Assembly: GCA_020091685.1 (NCBI GenBank)
Contig: CM034605.1
Location: 13,612,635-13,676,634 of the forward strand
DNA length: 64,000 bases
Reading direction: 5' to 3'
DNA from: Lutjanus erythropterus
Taxonomy: Eukaryota > Chordata > Actinopteri > Lutjaniformes > Lutjanidae
Below the pieces are notes generated by a model that saw only the letters and a list, made by a program, of their open reading frames with translations, did no database searches and was not told the origin of the DNA. Made by a program: the position numbers and the translations under genes. Shown here piece after piece: positions 41,001-56,000 of this stretch (the first letter of the stretch is position 1; each line of letters opens with the position of its first letter).

Positions 41001-44000
41001 TCAGCGACACAGTTTCTCTAATCCATTTTCCTCTTTGATCAATTTAGAGATCAATAACTGCCACTGACAGCGGTACATTCACAATATCCGTCCTTCAGAC
41101 ATTAAGCCTCACTCCACTTTATTAAAGATGAGCTGTGAGATTTTCACCAAAAGCCAAATGACATCCTGAGTAAAAGCAGTTAACAGCTCAGACCACCAGC
41201 AGTACATCATGACATGATGAGTACTATAGGACTATATGGCCTCAGTTTCTCTCTGTACTGGTTTGGCTCAAAGACTTGTTCTTCAACCAAAGTGCTTGTC
41301 AGATTTAGGGATAGGGACTGGTAAAATACTGCTAATGCCATTGTCGATTCTGCTCATCAGTATGATTCTTTGATTCTGTCATTGATTCCTGATACATTTT
41401 CTGTGTGGAAAAAAGTAGGCCTGCACACATTTTCTGCATCAACGATGATAAATCAGTTTTATTATGTACGTCTAAACATACCAGAAAAAAAGACTCCTCG
41501 TTGCAAGTTTCCTTGATCACAGAAATGAGTCTGACGTCATTGTTTTGCAATTCACGACTGTCTGATAAACATGTCAGTTCCTTTTATCAATGCTGACAAG
41601 TTTGGAGGCATACGATTCCAACTGGACACTCTGGAACCGGCTCTTGATTCCCATTATTTGTCAGATTGTCAAACATCTTAAACACAGTCCCCCTACATCT
41701 TTCTGACATCAGAATTGGTGCAGGTTGTGCATGAGTTACAATATTTGTGCTTTCCAAAAAACAACAGGAAAAGCATGTCCAGGGATGAGAAAGTGTGCTG
41801 CAATTTAACCTCTTTTTTCAGTCTTCAGAGCTACTTTCATAATTTTTTGCATGCACAGACCAAGAGTAACTGAAGACCTTTAAGGAAAGAAAGTTCTCAC
41901 TATTTTAATGGCTCATAGGAAGATTTTTTATATCATATTCTGCTAATGGCCATATTCCAACTTGTTGACAAAATAACATCATACCATTACACACAGCAAC
42001 CACAACCACAGCTGAAAGTGAAAGAAAAATGGCTACCAGGTCCTCAGTGAGTTAGTTCCAAAAAGGGGAGCGACTTCAGCAGCATGGAAGTGGTTTGGTT
42101 ACAAAAGATCAGCTGCACAATAAACCACAGAAATATGTAAGACGAGCAAGAGGACTTTAACAACAAAAGGGGGCAACACAACAAACTTGTTTCCAGAGAT
42201 GTATGCGACTGCAATTGGCCGCAAATAAGGTGACTTTCATTTCCGCCTGCAGTGGCCGGTGTTTATCCGTTATGTTGCATGAATTCTGCACTCACTAAAT
42301 ATTGTGTGTGTTATTTCCTGTCAGACTTTGACAACAGTAGTGATCGTACCCAGCTGCTGTTTCAGAGAAGAAACCACTGACTGGACACAACAATGGTGTG
42401 ATGTGAGAGGGAAATGTTTTGTTTTGTTTCTCTGGCACAAAAGTGAGAATAAATGACAACAAAAACAAAATAAACAACCACAAAACAACATCGGTGTTGG
42501 CATTAGCTATTGGCCAAATTGCTGTTTTAATTTAAACATAGGTGAACACAGTTGAGTACGTGGAGAACCAGAGGTCCCATGAGGGCTGAACAGCTTTTTG
42601 AGTTGTACATCAAAACTATTTTTAAGTATTTTGTCATATCTTCAAGAATACTATTAGCGCAGAAATGAAATGAAATACAATTTCACAATAAAATACAATT
42701 ATTTTAGGTCCATATTGCCCACGCATAATTCATTGCATATTGACTCCGCTACGACTGTAGATATAAGCACTTGTGATTATAGCTGCGGTCAGACGATACT
42801 TTGTACAAACCAGCTTGTTTCAAACATTCTCTGGCCTTAAAGGCACGCACAGCCCATAATTGGGGCTGTCTCCTATATGGCTGCCAGTGGTTACGTTAGG
42901 TCACCTGAGAGCAATCATTGAGAATTTCCCTACAGAAAAATAAATAAAGCATCATGATTAGTAGGCAGTCTTGTCTGCTACCTTACAGAACGAGACACGT
43001 CAGCTTTTCTGCAGGTGTGGCGTCGAAGCGGCCGCCTGGTGCTGTACAGTGCATGTGCTGCTGACCAGCTCTCGGCCAGACACAGAGCTGCTGTCTACGG
43101 CTCCACATGTGGTACAGTCAGTCAGGGTAAACACGGGAAGGGCGCTCTCTTTCTGCCTCAACATCCACAGAGGAAAAGCTGTGACTCATTCAAAACATAT
43201 GTCAAATATACAGTTCAACCCTGCAGGCATCAAAGAGAAGCCAGATCCCTGAGGAAGCTGCGCTCGACTCAAGCTGTTCACTGCAGTACTAACTTTTTGT
43301 GTTACTATCATCATATTTTAGAGTCGTCTGAAGGCTGACTCTTAACTAAAGTCTGAGTCCATTCAATAGACTCAGAAATACAAATCCACTGTAAAAAAAA
43401 AAATCCATCCAAACACTCTTTCAAGTGTTTCATTCACAACTTTTCTCCATGCTGAGTGAGTAAAGTCAATATTTGGATAGAAGTGGGTTCCATCGAGCCG
43501 ACCGCTAACAGGCCATGGTTGCAGGGTTTCTCTGTTCTCTCAGACAGCTGAGATGTGTGTAGTCAGCCGGCCCCGGGGGAGGCATGGAAAAGTCCAGCAT
43601 GCGAGTTCAGTGGAAGTGTGGGACAGAGAACGAAAGGGACGGGTAGGTGAGGGGGGAGGGTGCGTTTTACTATGTCATAAGACTGTCTGACACGAGCTCA
43701 TTAAGACACACAAACACACACGCTCATGTACACAGCAGCACAAAGCTGAGAAAGCTGCACAAGTAATGAAAATTTACACTGAGTCTGGGTTACACCAACA
43801 AGGATTAACTTTTAAACCACATTAAATCATGGCTTAAATTTAAATTATGTTGGAAACTTTTAAACTATCTGAAGATGAAGCGAGGTTAAATTTAAACATC
43901 TCATTAAGCCTCAGTTAAATTTAATTTTGTTGTATCAAAACTTAAAACTCCCATATAAAACGTGTTCAAATATTAACCTTAAACTTATACTTGAGGAGGT

Positions 44001-47000
44001 CTGGCTTTTAAAATGGCTGCCTGTTTGAGATGATCAATCAAGATAATCAAGTTCCTCAAAGAAAGTTTTTTATCTTTTTTTTTAATCTTCTATTATTTGG
44101 CCATATTGCCCCTTTAAAACAGGAAACAAATTGTTTCCTCAAAGGAGGAGAAAATATCACGTTTTTGGTTAGCTAGCAAACAATTTAATGTTTTGTTAAC
44201 TTTTTAGCTATTTAAGAACAATAATTTGTTATGGAACACAGAGCATCCAAAAGTTTAACATTTAGTTTTATATTTAACACGTCTCAACAACACTGAAATC
44301 TACATGTTGCTTAAACTTTAATTTTGGTTTATATCACTAGTTTTCAAATGGTGCAACAGAGCTCTGCTTAATTTTAAACCTGGATTTAGCCATTTAAAAC
44401 ACTAATGTTGCTAAACCATAATTAGAACTAATCTTGGATTAAATTAATCTTCTTGGTGTAACCCTGAGAGTCAATATCTATAGATCAATAGATGTTTCAT
44501 AAAGCAGATACTGAAACTTTCTCCGTGGTAAGAAAATAGGACTTATGGTTCAGTTTCTGTGCAGTTTCTTTCTGCCTGACTGCAAGTTATTCAAACATCT
44601 CATCTACCTTGAAGCCTTCTGGTATTTTATCACCGGGACACTTGGTGCTTTACTGCTCCTCGGTGAAAACTACAAAGACCACCTTTGGACCAGAGCCTCA
44701 ATCGACAGCTGCCAGAAATCACACTGGGATGACAACGTCAACTGCAGTAAGTTAAGTGTTAGAGAAAACAAACTTTCATGTTAACTGCTGAGCCGTTGTT
44801 CAGGCCGTTTTACATTTTACAAGGTGAGAGACCCGGGCACAACTTTTGTTTCCCCAGACGGCTGTGGTGATAATACTTGAGTTGCAATATTTGTTTTTGT
44901 GTCTAACAGCTAGATTTACCTAATCTCCAACCTGTTACTACACAAGTTTCAAATTTACTTCAACTTTTGTTATTGTTATCATTTGGAGATGGGCCTTTTC
45001 TCAATTTCTGCATTCTTCAACGATCCTTAAAAAAAAAAAAAAAAACTTAAGGGGGTTAAGTGAGGAGAGAGTGCATGAAGACATATTTGTTTTTTAACTC
45101 CCTGATGAAGGTTTCTATGTTTTTAAGGTCCAGTAGGCTATTTTTAAAAGAGAGCGCCTTGGAGTGCCTGTTTTTTAGTGATTTTGAGAGCACATGGATC
45201 CCTATTCAAAGAGCACCTCAAACAAACTCAGTTAACTCAGTTTAAGTGCAGAGAGCGCGCCTATCCAAACATTTTTGTAGAGCTGGAACAATTATTGAAA
45301 TATTAATTCAATGTTAATCCATTATTAAATGAATCATCACTGTTGCACAGCAGCTAAAACTTGGCCCAACCTCTGAACTTGCATAAAATGACTTGTGAAG
45401 ATCCCTGACACGCACAAGCTATATATATTAAGTAAGAGTAAGAGTACTTTTACTTGAGTAAAGATTTTCAGTGCTCGACCCGCTACTGCCTGAAGCACGA
45501 TTAATGTTTTTTTTTTTTTTTTTTATGACTGTGGAGACCTGATGGCGCCAGGTTTAAAACTTGTTAAAATGATCTCCCCGACTTTGAGGGGAGTCTTTAA
45601 TGAAGTTTATAAACTGGCAGGAGACTGATAAAAAAAACAAGCTGGAAGGCGGGGCTGGGAAATAAGGACCAAATGTGTTGCACTTTGGGGTGGAAAAAAA
45701 ACTCCTGACTTCACCTTGGAGTCTCATTTTGAATGCGTCACCCTCATGGTGTCAAAGCATTAGTGCCAAAGGCAAAGCGCCCAGTGGTTACCACACAGTT
45801 CTATATAGTGTGATGATGCCTGAGAGACACAGAGGGGAAAATTACCCGCTTTCTCCTGGAAAACACTGCAGCAAAACACTACAGAGAGCACGACTGTGTT
45901 GTGGGTTTGAGAGCACACTTCAGTCGCACAAAAAAAGATTCATTTTAAACAAGTCCTTTTGAACTCTGCTGGAAACTTTAGACTTGAAAAGAGTTTCATC
46001 TGACATAAACCCAGCGTGTCAATGAAACCAAGAGACAATCTGAAGGGTCTAAAACATCAAGAGCACTTCACCAAGAGGCTCTGCAGATAAAACTTGCATG
46101 AGTAAGTTTTCAAACGTCAAAGTGGCTTTGGTGCTACAACTCTTGCAAATTAAAGATTTCTGTTGCACAAAAGACAGAGAGGATCTGGGAGCATCACAGC
46201 ATTTGAAATTAATACACTATTAGATATAGTAGGGTTGGATGATCACATCTATTTTTATATCGGTCAATTGTGGTTACTCACAACTGTCATTAAACAACAC
46301 ACCAGGGCTGTGGTAGGAATCAGGGAATCAGGGGGTGGAATACATTACAGCTGAAATGTCAGCAGGGTCAAGAACATCTACCTTGCATAGTATAAACCAC
46401 CATGTTCTGGACACATACATTACAAAAAGGTACAAAAAAGACAATACTTGCATTTTGGAACATAAAACATCAAGCTTAAACTATTCAGTTAAGTCCTGTA
46501 CCAGGCCTAAGCCTGATGGGAAATGTGGGCCGTTGCTAGGCAAGGCCTTTTTTATTTTGATCACTACATCATGATCTCACACTAAACAGTGAACACAATC
46601 CTATTATAGGCTCTGATGAAGTTTGAAAGAGGAAAGAAGACAAGAGGCATCATAATGAAACAAGATTGCCAACAAACAGTTTACTGTCTATAACCAAAAA
46701 ATGATGCGTGCAGATTATGTCTTTTATTACCGATAATCAAATAGACCATCAGATGCCAAGAGTCTGTTACACCGCAGATGACTGTGTCCTTGTCTCCGTC
46801 TAGAGAGAGAGAAGCATACTCCGGCTAGGTGTGAAATGTAAAATATATTTATTCTGTGCCTTTAGGGTATCAGCCTTGCATTGACAAAAAATTTACATGA
46901 GGTGTAAAGAAACACTTATTATTTCATGTCACAATTAGAGGCATCACAATATTCAAAATCCATGATTTGTCTTTGGATGGATAACAGAGATGCAGGGTGT

Positions 47001-50000
47001 CAGATCCATGGCAAAGAGATGGAAATCAGTTTTTTAAATTAGAAGGGCTTCACCTAGAGTTTACTCTAAAGATTATTTTTTATTAATAATCAAAGATTGC
47101 CAATCAGCACAAGCCTAACATAGAAAAGTACGGATTGAGTTAAAATGATAATGAGCAAAATGTCTTGACCCTAAAAATAACCTCCTTACAGCATCGTACA
47201 ACTGATCTAGTTTGGTCCTGGCTGAGTCAAAAGCAATCGGACCAAAGCTCCCTTGGGACCCTCCAAGGAGTTCATGTTAAAGCATTTCCCCAACAGAGAA
47301 GAAGTCTGGGTCTGTTCCCTGAGTGAAAGTGACAGCAGGACAACACAACTGTGAGGATTCACCCCTCCCACCCCACTCTGGCCCCGAGCAGAGCCAAGTG
47401 GCCAGGACTACAAATCAATGGCAGAGTTCATTAATGAAGAGGCAGGGCCTGTCAGGGAACAATAGCCGTCAACAGGAGCCGTCTTGGACAATCTGGGCCA
47501 GGACACTCTGATGGATGAGGTGAGCTCCCATTTACCCCCTGTGCCCCTCTAGTGTCCAACCCCCTAACCTCTATGTAGGTCAGAGAGCAGCCAGTTTCCT
47601 CTTTCACCTCAAGCCCCTTCACTACTCTGGATGCAGAATTTCATGATCATTTTGCTCCAACAAGCCTCATCCAAACCAAACAGACCTACCAGGACTGACA
47701 ATAGCAGATCACATCACCCCTAAATTTCACCATCTGCACTAAATGGGGATAAACGGTGTATAAAAGTGAGTAAAATCATATCACATCCTCACAGTCAAAG
47801 CCCATCAGGGGATAAAGGAGATCATGACTTTGAATCGATTGGGACAGGACCGTGACCTTCGCCCCTGGCAGATCCATAGGGAGGACTCCTGCATCATAAT
47901 GAGGACCGACACAGAGCCTGTCTCTGGATGATAACACAGAGCCCGCTCTATACGCCCCTGGAGGCTGAGGAGACACCTCTTATTACAAACAAAGATCCCA
48001 TAGGAAACACTGAGGTCCCACATACGTTGTGTTTCCAGTGCATGGTAGAGTTCATCTTGACTCCTATGTTTTTTTCCATTGTCAGAAGTTGTGGATAGTA
48101 CCTGGTATCCAGTATTCTGTTATCTCCTCAGTCTAGAGCTGCATTTCCACTGCATGGTACAGCTCGATTACACTCCACTTTTTTTGTTTTCCCTTTAGAG
48201 TTAGAGCCTGGCCCCTGGTACTTTTTTTGGTATCACCTTGGTTCCAAACAAGCTGCAATGACACTAAAAGCTGACATGAAAACTGCTGCTTAAAGTTAGA
48301 ATCTGAGACAAGAGGTGTTCTGGTGCACGTCCTCCTCCTGAACTGTTTGTTACAAAATATGAATTCAGTACACAACAATGCAGGCTTATTCATCTAATGT
48401 AATCTAATTACCGTTCACCTCTTGGCTCGTGTACAACACAATGTCAAAAGTGAAGTACTCAGAAGTGCAGGGTATCCTAATAAATTAAATAATAAATATA
48501 AGTTCATATAGTGAGCATCAAAAGTATGGACAACTCAAAAGAGATGACAGAGCTTGAGCTCCCAAATTACATGCTTGGGATGAGATTTCCCAAACTATAA
48601 TCCTGCGAAGAGACCAGCATTCAAATATATGCCAACAGTACCTGAACCACAATATAAAGTTCTGGCGCACTGCTTCATTATCATTCTTAAATATAAATAC
48701 ATTAGGAACAGCTAAATAAGGACGTTCAAGAATAATTTTCTAAAAACCAGGAGTTCTCTCTCAGGATTTGGATGAATGGTTGTAGCTGGCTTTGATTCAA
48801 TGGACTTGGCCTACTCTGGTGCATTAACTACAGCAAGGCAAAGTCAAGGGACAGTGGGGACAGTGGATGTAGAGTGAGGGTGAACAGAGGAGACAGAACT
48901 GCAGTGATCCTGCCAGAAATCCCATTTCAATTATAGGAGACATTAAGCTTCTTAGGTGGTATACTAAAGACTGGCCAGAGAGTGTCTGGGGGTTTGGACT
49001 GCTCACTTTGGCCAGACTGCACATTTAGGCCATGTGTGCGTGAGAGCTTGTAGATCCATCAGTGTGTCTCTAAAGCTATTAGATGTGGCTTGTCCCTGCA
49101 TCGATAATCCTACTGTCTGAAGCCTTGTTAAAACTTTCCTCCAGGCCACCTGTTGCAGGGGGGCAGCTGTTGTCCCCAGCCAGGCCACAGCCGTTCCCGC
49201 CAACCCCGCCTGGAATTGGGGGGGGGGAGGAATCAGGGCAGAAGACGGCCAGGCCTTCCCTCGGCTCAGGAACTATTCCAACGTCAACACAAGCTGGCAG
49301 ACTAACACATGGAGAGGAGTTACGAGAGCACGCTTGCCTTTGAGATGCACACATCAGCCATAAATTTTTGCACTTTAAGTGAGACATTTCAGCTCAAAAA
49401 AGTAGTAGAGAGCAGGTGTTTTGTTCTGCAACAACCGTTCATGCAAAGACAGAGCTGAGGCAGCTGGAAATGAGACATCATCTTGTGTTAACAGAAGATA
49501 ATGGTTTATGCCACAGTAAAGCATGTACCCAAAACAACCTCAGATTAAGCTTAGCAGTGCTATAAAGAGAGACTAAGAACACTCACAGCAGGCACTCACT
49601 AACTGCTTTTAACACTCATGAGTTCATCAAGAATCTACTTACTATTTTACAAGCCCCATTACCTTGTTGTAATATACACAGGCACAAGGAAAGCTAGAAA
49701 CAGTCCCTGAGAACTCAGACCGAAGGCTGGTGTGAGCTGCGCAGCCGACAGTTGCCTCTGGATGCTGTAAATACCATCGCCATTCCCAGAGATTCTCCCT
49801 AATAATCGCGCAACAAAACCAAGCAGCAAGACAGAGTGCCTTACAAGTGCATAGCTGGCATACCACTGTGATGGACCTCTGTTGGGTGAAATAATAGCCA
49901 GATGGAAGACTAATGATGTCAGCTTTCAGGACCGAGTTACCCCTAACCCCCCCCAACACCAGTAATGGCCCATGAAAAGCTGATCTAGCTATAAATAACC

Positions 50001-53000
50001 GTTATTCATCGGCAAAAAATGAATAAACTGGACAAAGAGAAAGATATGGGACAGAGAGAGAGGCCTAGTGGCTGGGTGGGTTTCTGACACTATATAAGGG
50101 GAGGATATAGACCATGCAGAAGTGGTTTTCTCTCTAGGGATACAGGCCTATGATTAGTACAGTATTTCCACCCAAAGTACCCAGATCTTTGCTTTTCAAG
50201 GAACTAAGTTTCCTTCAGCCCAACATTGTCTCCGTCTGCTGTTTAAAGACTCACAAAAATTAGGCAAATTATTCTGCTGGCGTACGAAAAAGAGACCGTT
50301 GCTCCACATTGCACATCAGTTTTGAACATGGCTATAGAACAACAATGGCGCCATATAACTTAGGAATTTCCTCCTCAGCATAAATGCTCCATAAGGCGTG
50401 AATCCCAAATTGGTCCTTTGTCACAAACATCTTTTACAATAATCAAGTCATGTAAGATGACATATAAACACACAATTAAAAAAAAACTGGACAGAAAGTC
50501 AATAATAGTATCTCACCAATGCTCACCAATAACTTCAAGTTAAACGTCAAACGAAACGTCCTAAGTTTTGACATGTAATTAAATTTGCTGTTTGTGTTAA
50601 ACTTATCCACGAATCCCTACATAACCAGGCTCCTAGGTAACTGCTGACATTGTGAATTGGAGTTTCAGGCTCAGTAACTTCAGTTACAGTTACAAAGAAT
50701 TAAAATTTGCCCTTTTGTTTCTCCAAAACACCCTTTGGAGGGACGTCTTTCTCTGTTGAAGAGACCTCACAAGGGAAGAGAACTCAAATGGGATCTTGAA
50801 CAGGCTCATTTGAAACCAGCTGAAACGGTTTGACAAAGATGATCAGCTGGCTTTCATGAAGATTTTTTGGTGCTTTGTAATGTATTACTGTTCTGTTTTG
50901 TCTGTTTTTCTATTGAGCGGTGTGTATTTAACTTATGCATGCTGTTGCTGTGGTATGTGGTATTGGTTGATGCTATGTACTTGTCCCTGCAAAAATAAGC
51001 ATTATGTAAATAAACAGGGCTAGAGAGATAGGCATGCTGAAAACATCAAGTGCAGAGCTCTGCTTATTAGGCCAGGAGGGTCTGAAAGAACTTGAAGATA
51101 TTTATATTCAGCAACAATAACAGAGGATGTCCAAGACTGCATTTTAAGCAAGCATTCTACCTGTCAGCTGTAAATTACAACGCACCTGTAATGTCATGAA
51201 ACATTATGCGTCTGCCTGAGCAACTATATCCAGCTGACAGACTGATCAAAGGGCTACACTGCTGACAACACAAAAGCTGGTCTTGAATGTCAAGTAGTGA
51301 TGGTTGTTTTGCAGCCACAAGCCCTAATACTCAGCAATCTTCTGCAGTCTGCTGTGTGAGTCAGATCTGTTGTATACCCATTGCATTCAGTTCTCAGACA
51401 CTTTGAGAGAGCCGTTAACGTAATACAGTGATCACAATAACTGATCCACTTTAACAAAGAATAAATATACAATAAAAGCTGTAAATGCCTGCCACAAGTG
51501 CTCAATGGGCTGTAAGTGCAACGCCGTTGTATTACACAAATATACCCATCTTCATGCCTGAGCTAGAAGTGGATGCACTTGAGATTTGTTCAAGGAGACA
51601 ACTCTATTGATTGCATCATTTTAGGAGTGTCTCTCTGCCCGGCAGGATTCAGTAAGTGGAGCATAAAACAGTCACAGATGCAAAAATAGACCTAAGATGA
51701 CTACAATGTGTGCCAGTTTCTGGCCTCAGACAGACATCCTGCAGACATCCTCGTGAGGTTTTCTTGGTGAGACGAACGCACAGGGGCATTTTCACACAGA
51801 TCAATACTTAACACGGAGGTCAGCTCTGCCCTCGGGGCTGATCGTGCCTCCTTCAAATGGAACATGTGAGGTCATGTTTTTAACACAGAAAGTTGAGAAC
51901 ACAATTGGCTTTGTGTTGTAGTGGTTTAGCTTATGAACACACTGTTGTGCATTCTGCTTTGTGCATTTCAATGTCAAACTTGACTAGACAAGAAAACAAA
52001 TGCATTCTCAGATTCATTCTTTACTGTCCTCTGTAACGGTAATTTGTTTCACAGTCTGTACACAAAAGTAGAATTTAAAACAAGGTATAAACAAAAGAGA
52101 AAATTACAACATAAGTCTATTACCAGACTATTTAAAGCATTTATAGCTGAGGGAATAAAACTCTTCCTAAAGCATGTTTTCTTGCAGATTGGTTGTCTGT
52201 ATCTGTGGCCAGAAGGCAGGTGGGTGAAGGGTAGGTTGAGTGGGTGGCAGGGGTCATGTGCTGTGGTCAGTGCTCTGCAAGTGATGGCAGTCAGTGTCAA
52301 TGCGAGCTGGCAGGAAGTGGACCAATGACACCAATTGTTTTAGAAGACACGTTAGTTATTTTCAGGAGCTTGAGGTTGAGCATGGTGAAATATGAGGTGG
52401 CGCAGTGGAGGAAGGGTTCAATAATACAGGCAGGAGGTGAGTTTGACTGATAACTGTTTTACACCTAAATTATATGTGTTAAGTCAGTTTTAAATATACA
52501 ACTTCAAGCAGGCGCAAACTCCACTGTGTTGGTCTGATGCACCAAGTCAAACCGAGTCAAACCAAGCAGCATGTGTATGAGAAAGGAGCAAAAAAGCTGC
52601 AGTAGTTAGACGAAAAGCCTTCATTTAAGCCAAAAGCGTTTCCACCTAGGTGTCTTGTTTATGTCACTGCCAATCAGAGCTCCAGCCTTCCATACCTGTG
52701 GCCACTGCAGTTATTTGCCCCAGGAGTAAATGCTGATTGTACCCTTTCCCACTGAGGACAAAAGCCAGATATTAGTGGGTGTTAGTGAGTTTTTTTATTT
52801 AGGGTAAATGGGGCTAAAGAGAACCACAATTGTATAAGACTGCATACGTCAAAACTCATAAAAAAAATAAAAAAAGTTATTAATACCATGACAATGGTTC
52901 ACTCAAAGGCCCTATCTTCAAAATCAGTAACTGAACACAAAGTATCTGATCTTTTCCTGATTTTAATTATTTTGTCATAGTATTCCTAGTGTACTAGAGT

Positions 53001-56000
53001 ATCACCTTTTGCCATTCAGATCATTTTGAACAAAACTTTGAGTGGAAAACCAATTCTTAGAGTTCGCCTGAAAAGTCTGAACTTGCCAGAAGAAAGTCAA
53101 CCCGCGTGTGGAAGAAGAAAAGCCATGTTTTACAGGAGCACAAAGGGGGGTCGTGACCCAAATCCCAACATCCTCTTACTGGATAAACAGGTTTTTATTG
53201 CTGTGGTTTTACCAGCACACACACAAACATGTATGCACACACACACACAAGCTCTCCTGATGGCCTCTTAATGCCAGCAGTTTAAACTACTAGCCTAATT
53301 AAGGTTGTGTCAGATGCAATTAAGTTTAGAAAGAAGTAATTATGCAACATTTGTGCACCCATTTCTGTAAAACCGGTGAGTGCTTGAGGTTCCTCTCTCC
53401 TGTTAATGCGTTTAAAGGCCTCCTATAAACAACACAGACCGACAGAGGTCAGTTAGTTTTAAAGGTATTTTAAGAAGATGAGGTTGTAAGTGTATCAGCC
53501 GTTGCAAGTGCAAGATGGTTTTGGAAATACAAAGTACTGCATACATTTTAAATCATAAATTTGGGGTAAGATGGTCTGATAAACACAGGGAGGGAGAACA
53601 GTGTCCTTAGAGAGAAGAGGGAAACTTTAACTGGAAAGAAAAGACAGCCACCAAAGCACTGACGATCTGCCAAAAAGCTCAAAACAGTGAATGTTGCCAT
53701 TAATAATTGACAGAATCTGGATAAAAATTGCACTGGTGGACTTGAGCTGAAAAATACATGCTGCACATAGGACATTTGTGCTGCAGCAAGCGTAAAAATA
53801 CAAAGGAAAACATATAAAAACACAAACAATATGATACATACTGCTGTTTGTATAGTTCCATTGGGTATGATATAGTATAGTGGGTCTAATAATAATGATA
53901 AGTCAATATTGTCCCTTCCCAGTACAGCTTCAATTTTGAACATTCCCAAAACATGTGTTTATGATCTCCAACCTGTTTACAGTCCTCGCAGCACAAATTC
54001 TACTTCTGTCATAGTTTGAAACAATAAAATTAGTACTAAAATTTCCAGTTGAATTCTTAAAGTTCAACAAATCCACTGTTTTTTTTAAAGCTTTTGTCAT
54101 AATCAAGCCGTTCGGCTCTATTGTTGACATACACCATGCTGTTTTTAGGTTTTACTGGTAATGATGAATCATTCACAACAGAATAGATAACAGAACAGGT
54201 AACAGAACTGAGGTGCAGAAGTTCGATGGAATTGGTACCAAAGCCATCTGGAACACCAGATTTACACATTAATCACACTTCTACTAACAAATGAATCTCT
54301 CTTGTCAACAAGCTACACCCACATGAAAAGTAACCTTGTGTCCAAATAGAACAGATGTAATAGTGATTTAGAGCGTGACCATATGAAAGGCTTTCGTCCA
54401 CTCATTTTACACATCAAAGTCTGTTTACAGGTCTGGGGAAGTACTACTGCATATGTGGAAAAAAAAAAAAAAAGCTGTGTAAAGCCTTCTGTGGCCCAGA
54501 GGGAGCTGCATGACGTCTGATAAATCAGTGTTGGTCGGGTCTGAAGACTACAAGTCTGCAAATAAAAAAAACCTGAGGGCTTACCAGACCTCTGCAGTTC
54601 ACTCCTTATCTCAGCCTGAGGCTTCATTACCAGCCACTAGCATAACACACATATCTCTGATTCTGCTGCGTCGATTTTGATGGATTTTGTTTAAAACTCC
54701 CTTGTGAAAACAGCAAAGTTACAGGAGTGCAATAAAGTGATAGAGAACCATTTTGTAGTACTCACAGCGCCAAAACTGCATTTGAAAAACTCTTTGCAGA
54801 AATTAAGTGGAGTAACTGGGTTGTGATTTCTGGAAAGAGACATTGAATTGTTCAGATATATTGTTTGGTTCTTTGAGCACCACAAATGAATGCCATCTTG
54901 TCCCATTAAATTCAAGAGAAGGCAGACATCTCTATGTCCAATATGTCTCTACGTGGATAAATAGCACTACAGAAAACAGGCAAAATATGTACTTTTGATT
55001 TGGGGGTGAACTGTCCCGGACTCAACAAAAAGGATTACCCACTTGCCTGGGGCAGGGAGAAGACCATGTTGGGCAAGCAAACTCGCATGCCCCACCAGAC
55101 AAATGGTAAATTCATTAATGTTTGTTAATAATCAATTAATTGTTAAGTAATTTTTCCAGCAAAAATGTCAAAACATGCTGTATTCAGCCTCTCAAAGATG
55201 GAGCCCTTGCACTTTTGTTTATTATCCTATTAACCTGAATATTTTTGGACATCAACTTGGACTTTGGGATAATAATAAATCAAATCATTTGTACAGTGGC
55301 AAGTAAAAAGTGACTTTGGGCAAATAGATTTATGACCCACTTGCCCAATGGGCAATAACACTGAACACTGACCCCTTCAGTGCCTTTTAGGAATGCAACA
55401 TAGCACAATCAGGCTTTACTGTTGTTTGTGTTTTTGCACTTCTGAAACAGGCGGCAAGATGTATATTCTCATGCAAAAATATGCACATAATAAAATGTTT
55501 ATAAAACAACTTTTTCAGCTGACAGCATTATCATATTCAGAATATTTATGCACTAAAAACAACAACAGGGCAAAAACAGTACGTGTGCAAAAATCTTGAA
55601 GTCGGCAACAAAACAGACAGGCCATTGTCAAAACTCCTAGGTGCCAATTCACAAAACAAGGCATCTGAATTGATAAACCAGCCGACTGCGGCATCAGAGA
55701 ACACATCGCTGCTCCAATCAGCCTGTCCTCAACTGCCAGTTCAAGGGTACAAGCTGAGAAGTGAGTACTTATATAACAAACTGCTGTTCTAGAGAATCAG
55801 CACGTTTGAAAGTCAGCACAATGCTGAAAACAGCTAAATCTGATATTTTTATTTTCATTTAGACTTGAATAGACAGTAGGACAATGTATTATTGCACTCA
55901 AGGGTGAAAGGGTCGTCCTCTTGACAGTCTGTCAGATTTTTTTAACTTAATAAAACATCAGCTACTTGTTGATTCCGGTCTTATGTACATATGTAAATGT

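Noticed and set aside
49083-49387. Pro/Gly-rich open frames on both strands near 49.2 kb
   Set aside because: Local GC-rich stretch with a G run. Frames on both strands and no domain, so not a supported exon.
52044-52450. Overlapping frames at 52.0-52.4 kb, considered as a retroelement ORF
   Set aside because: No reverse transcriptase, endonuclease or other motif could be recognised. It may belong to a repeat, but I cannot support it.
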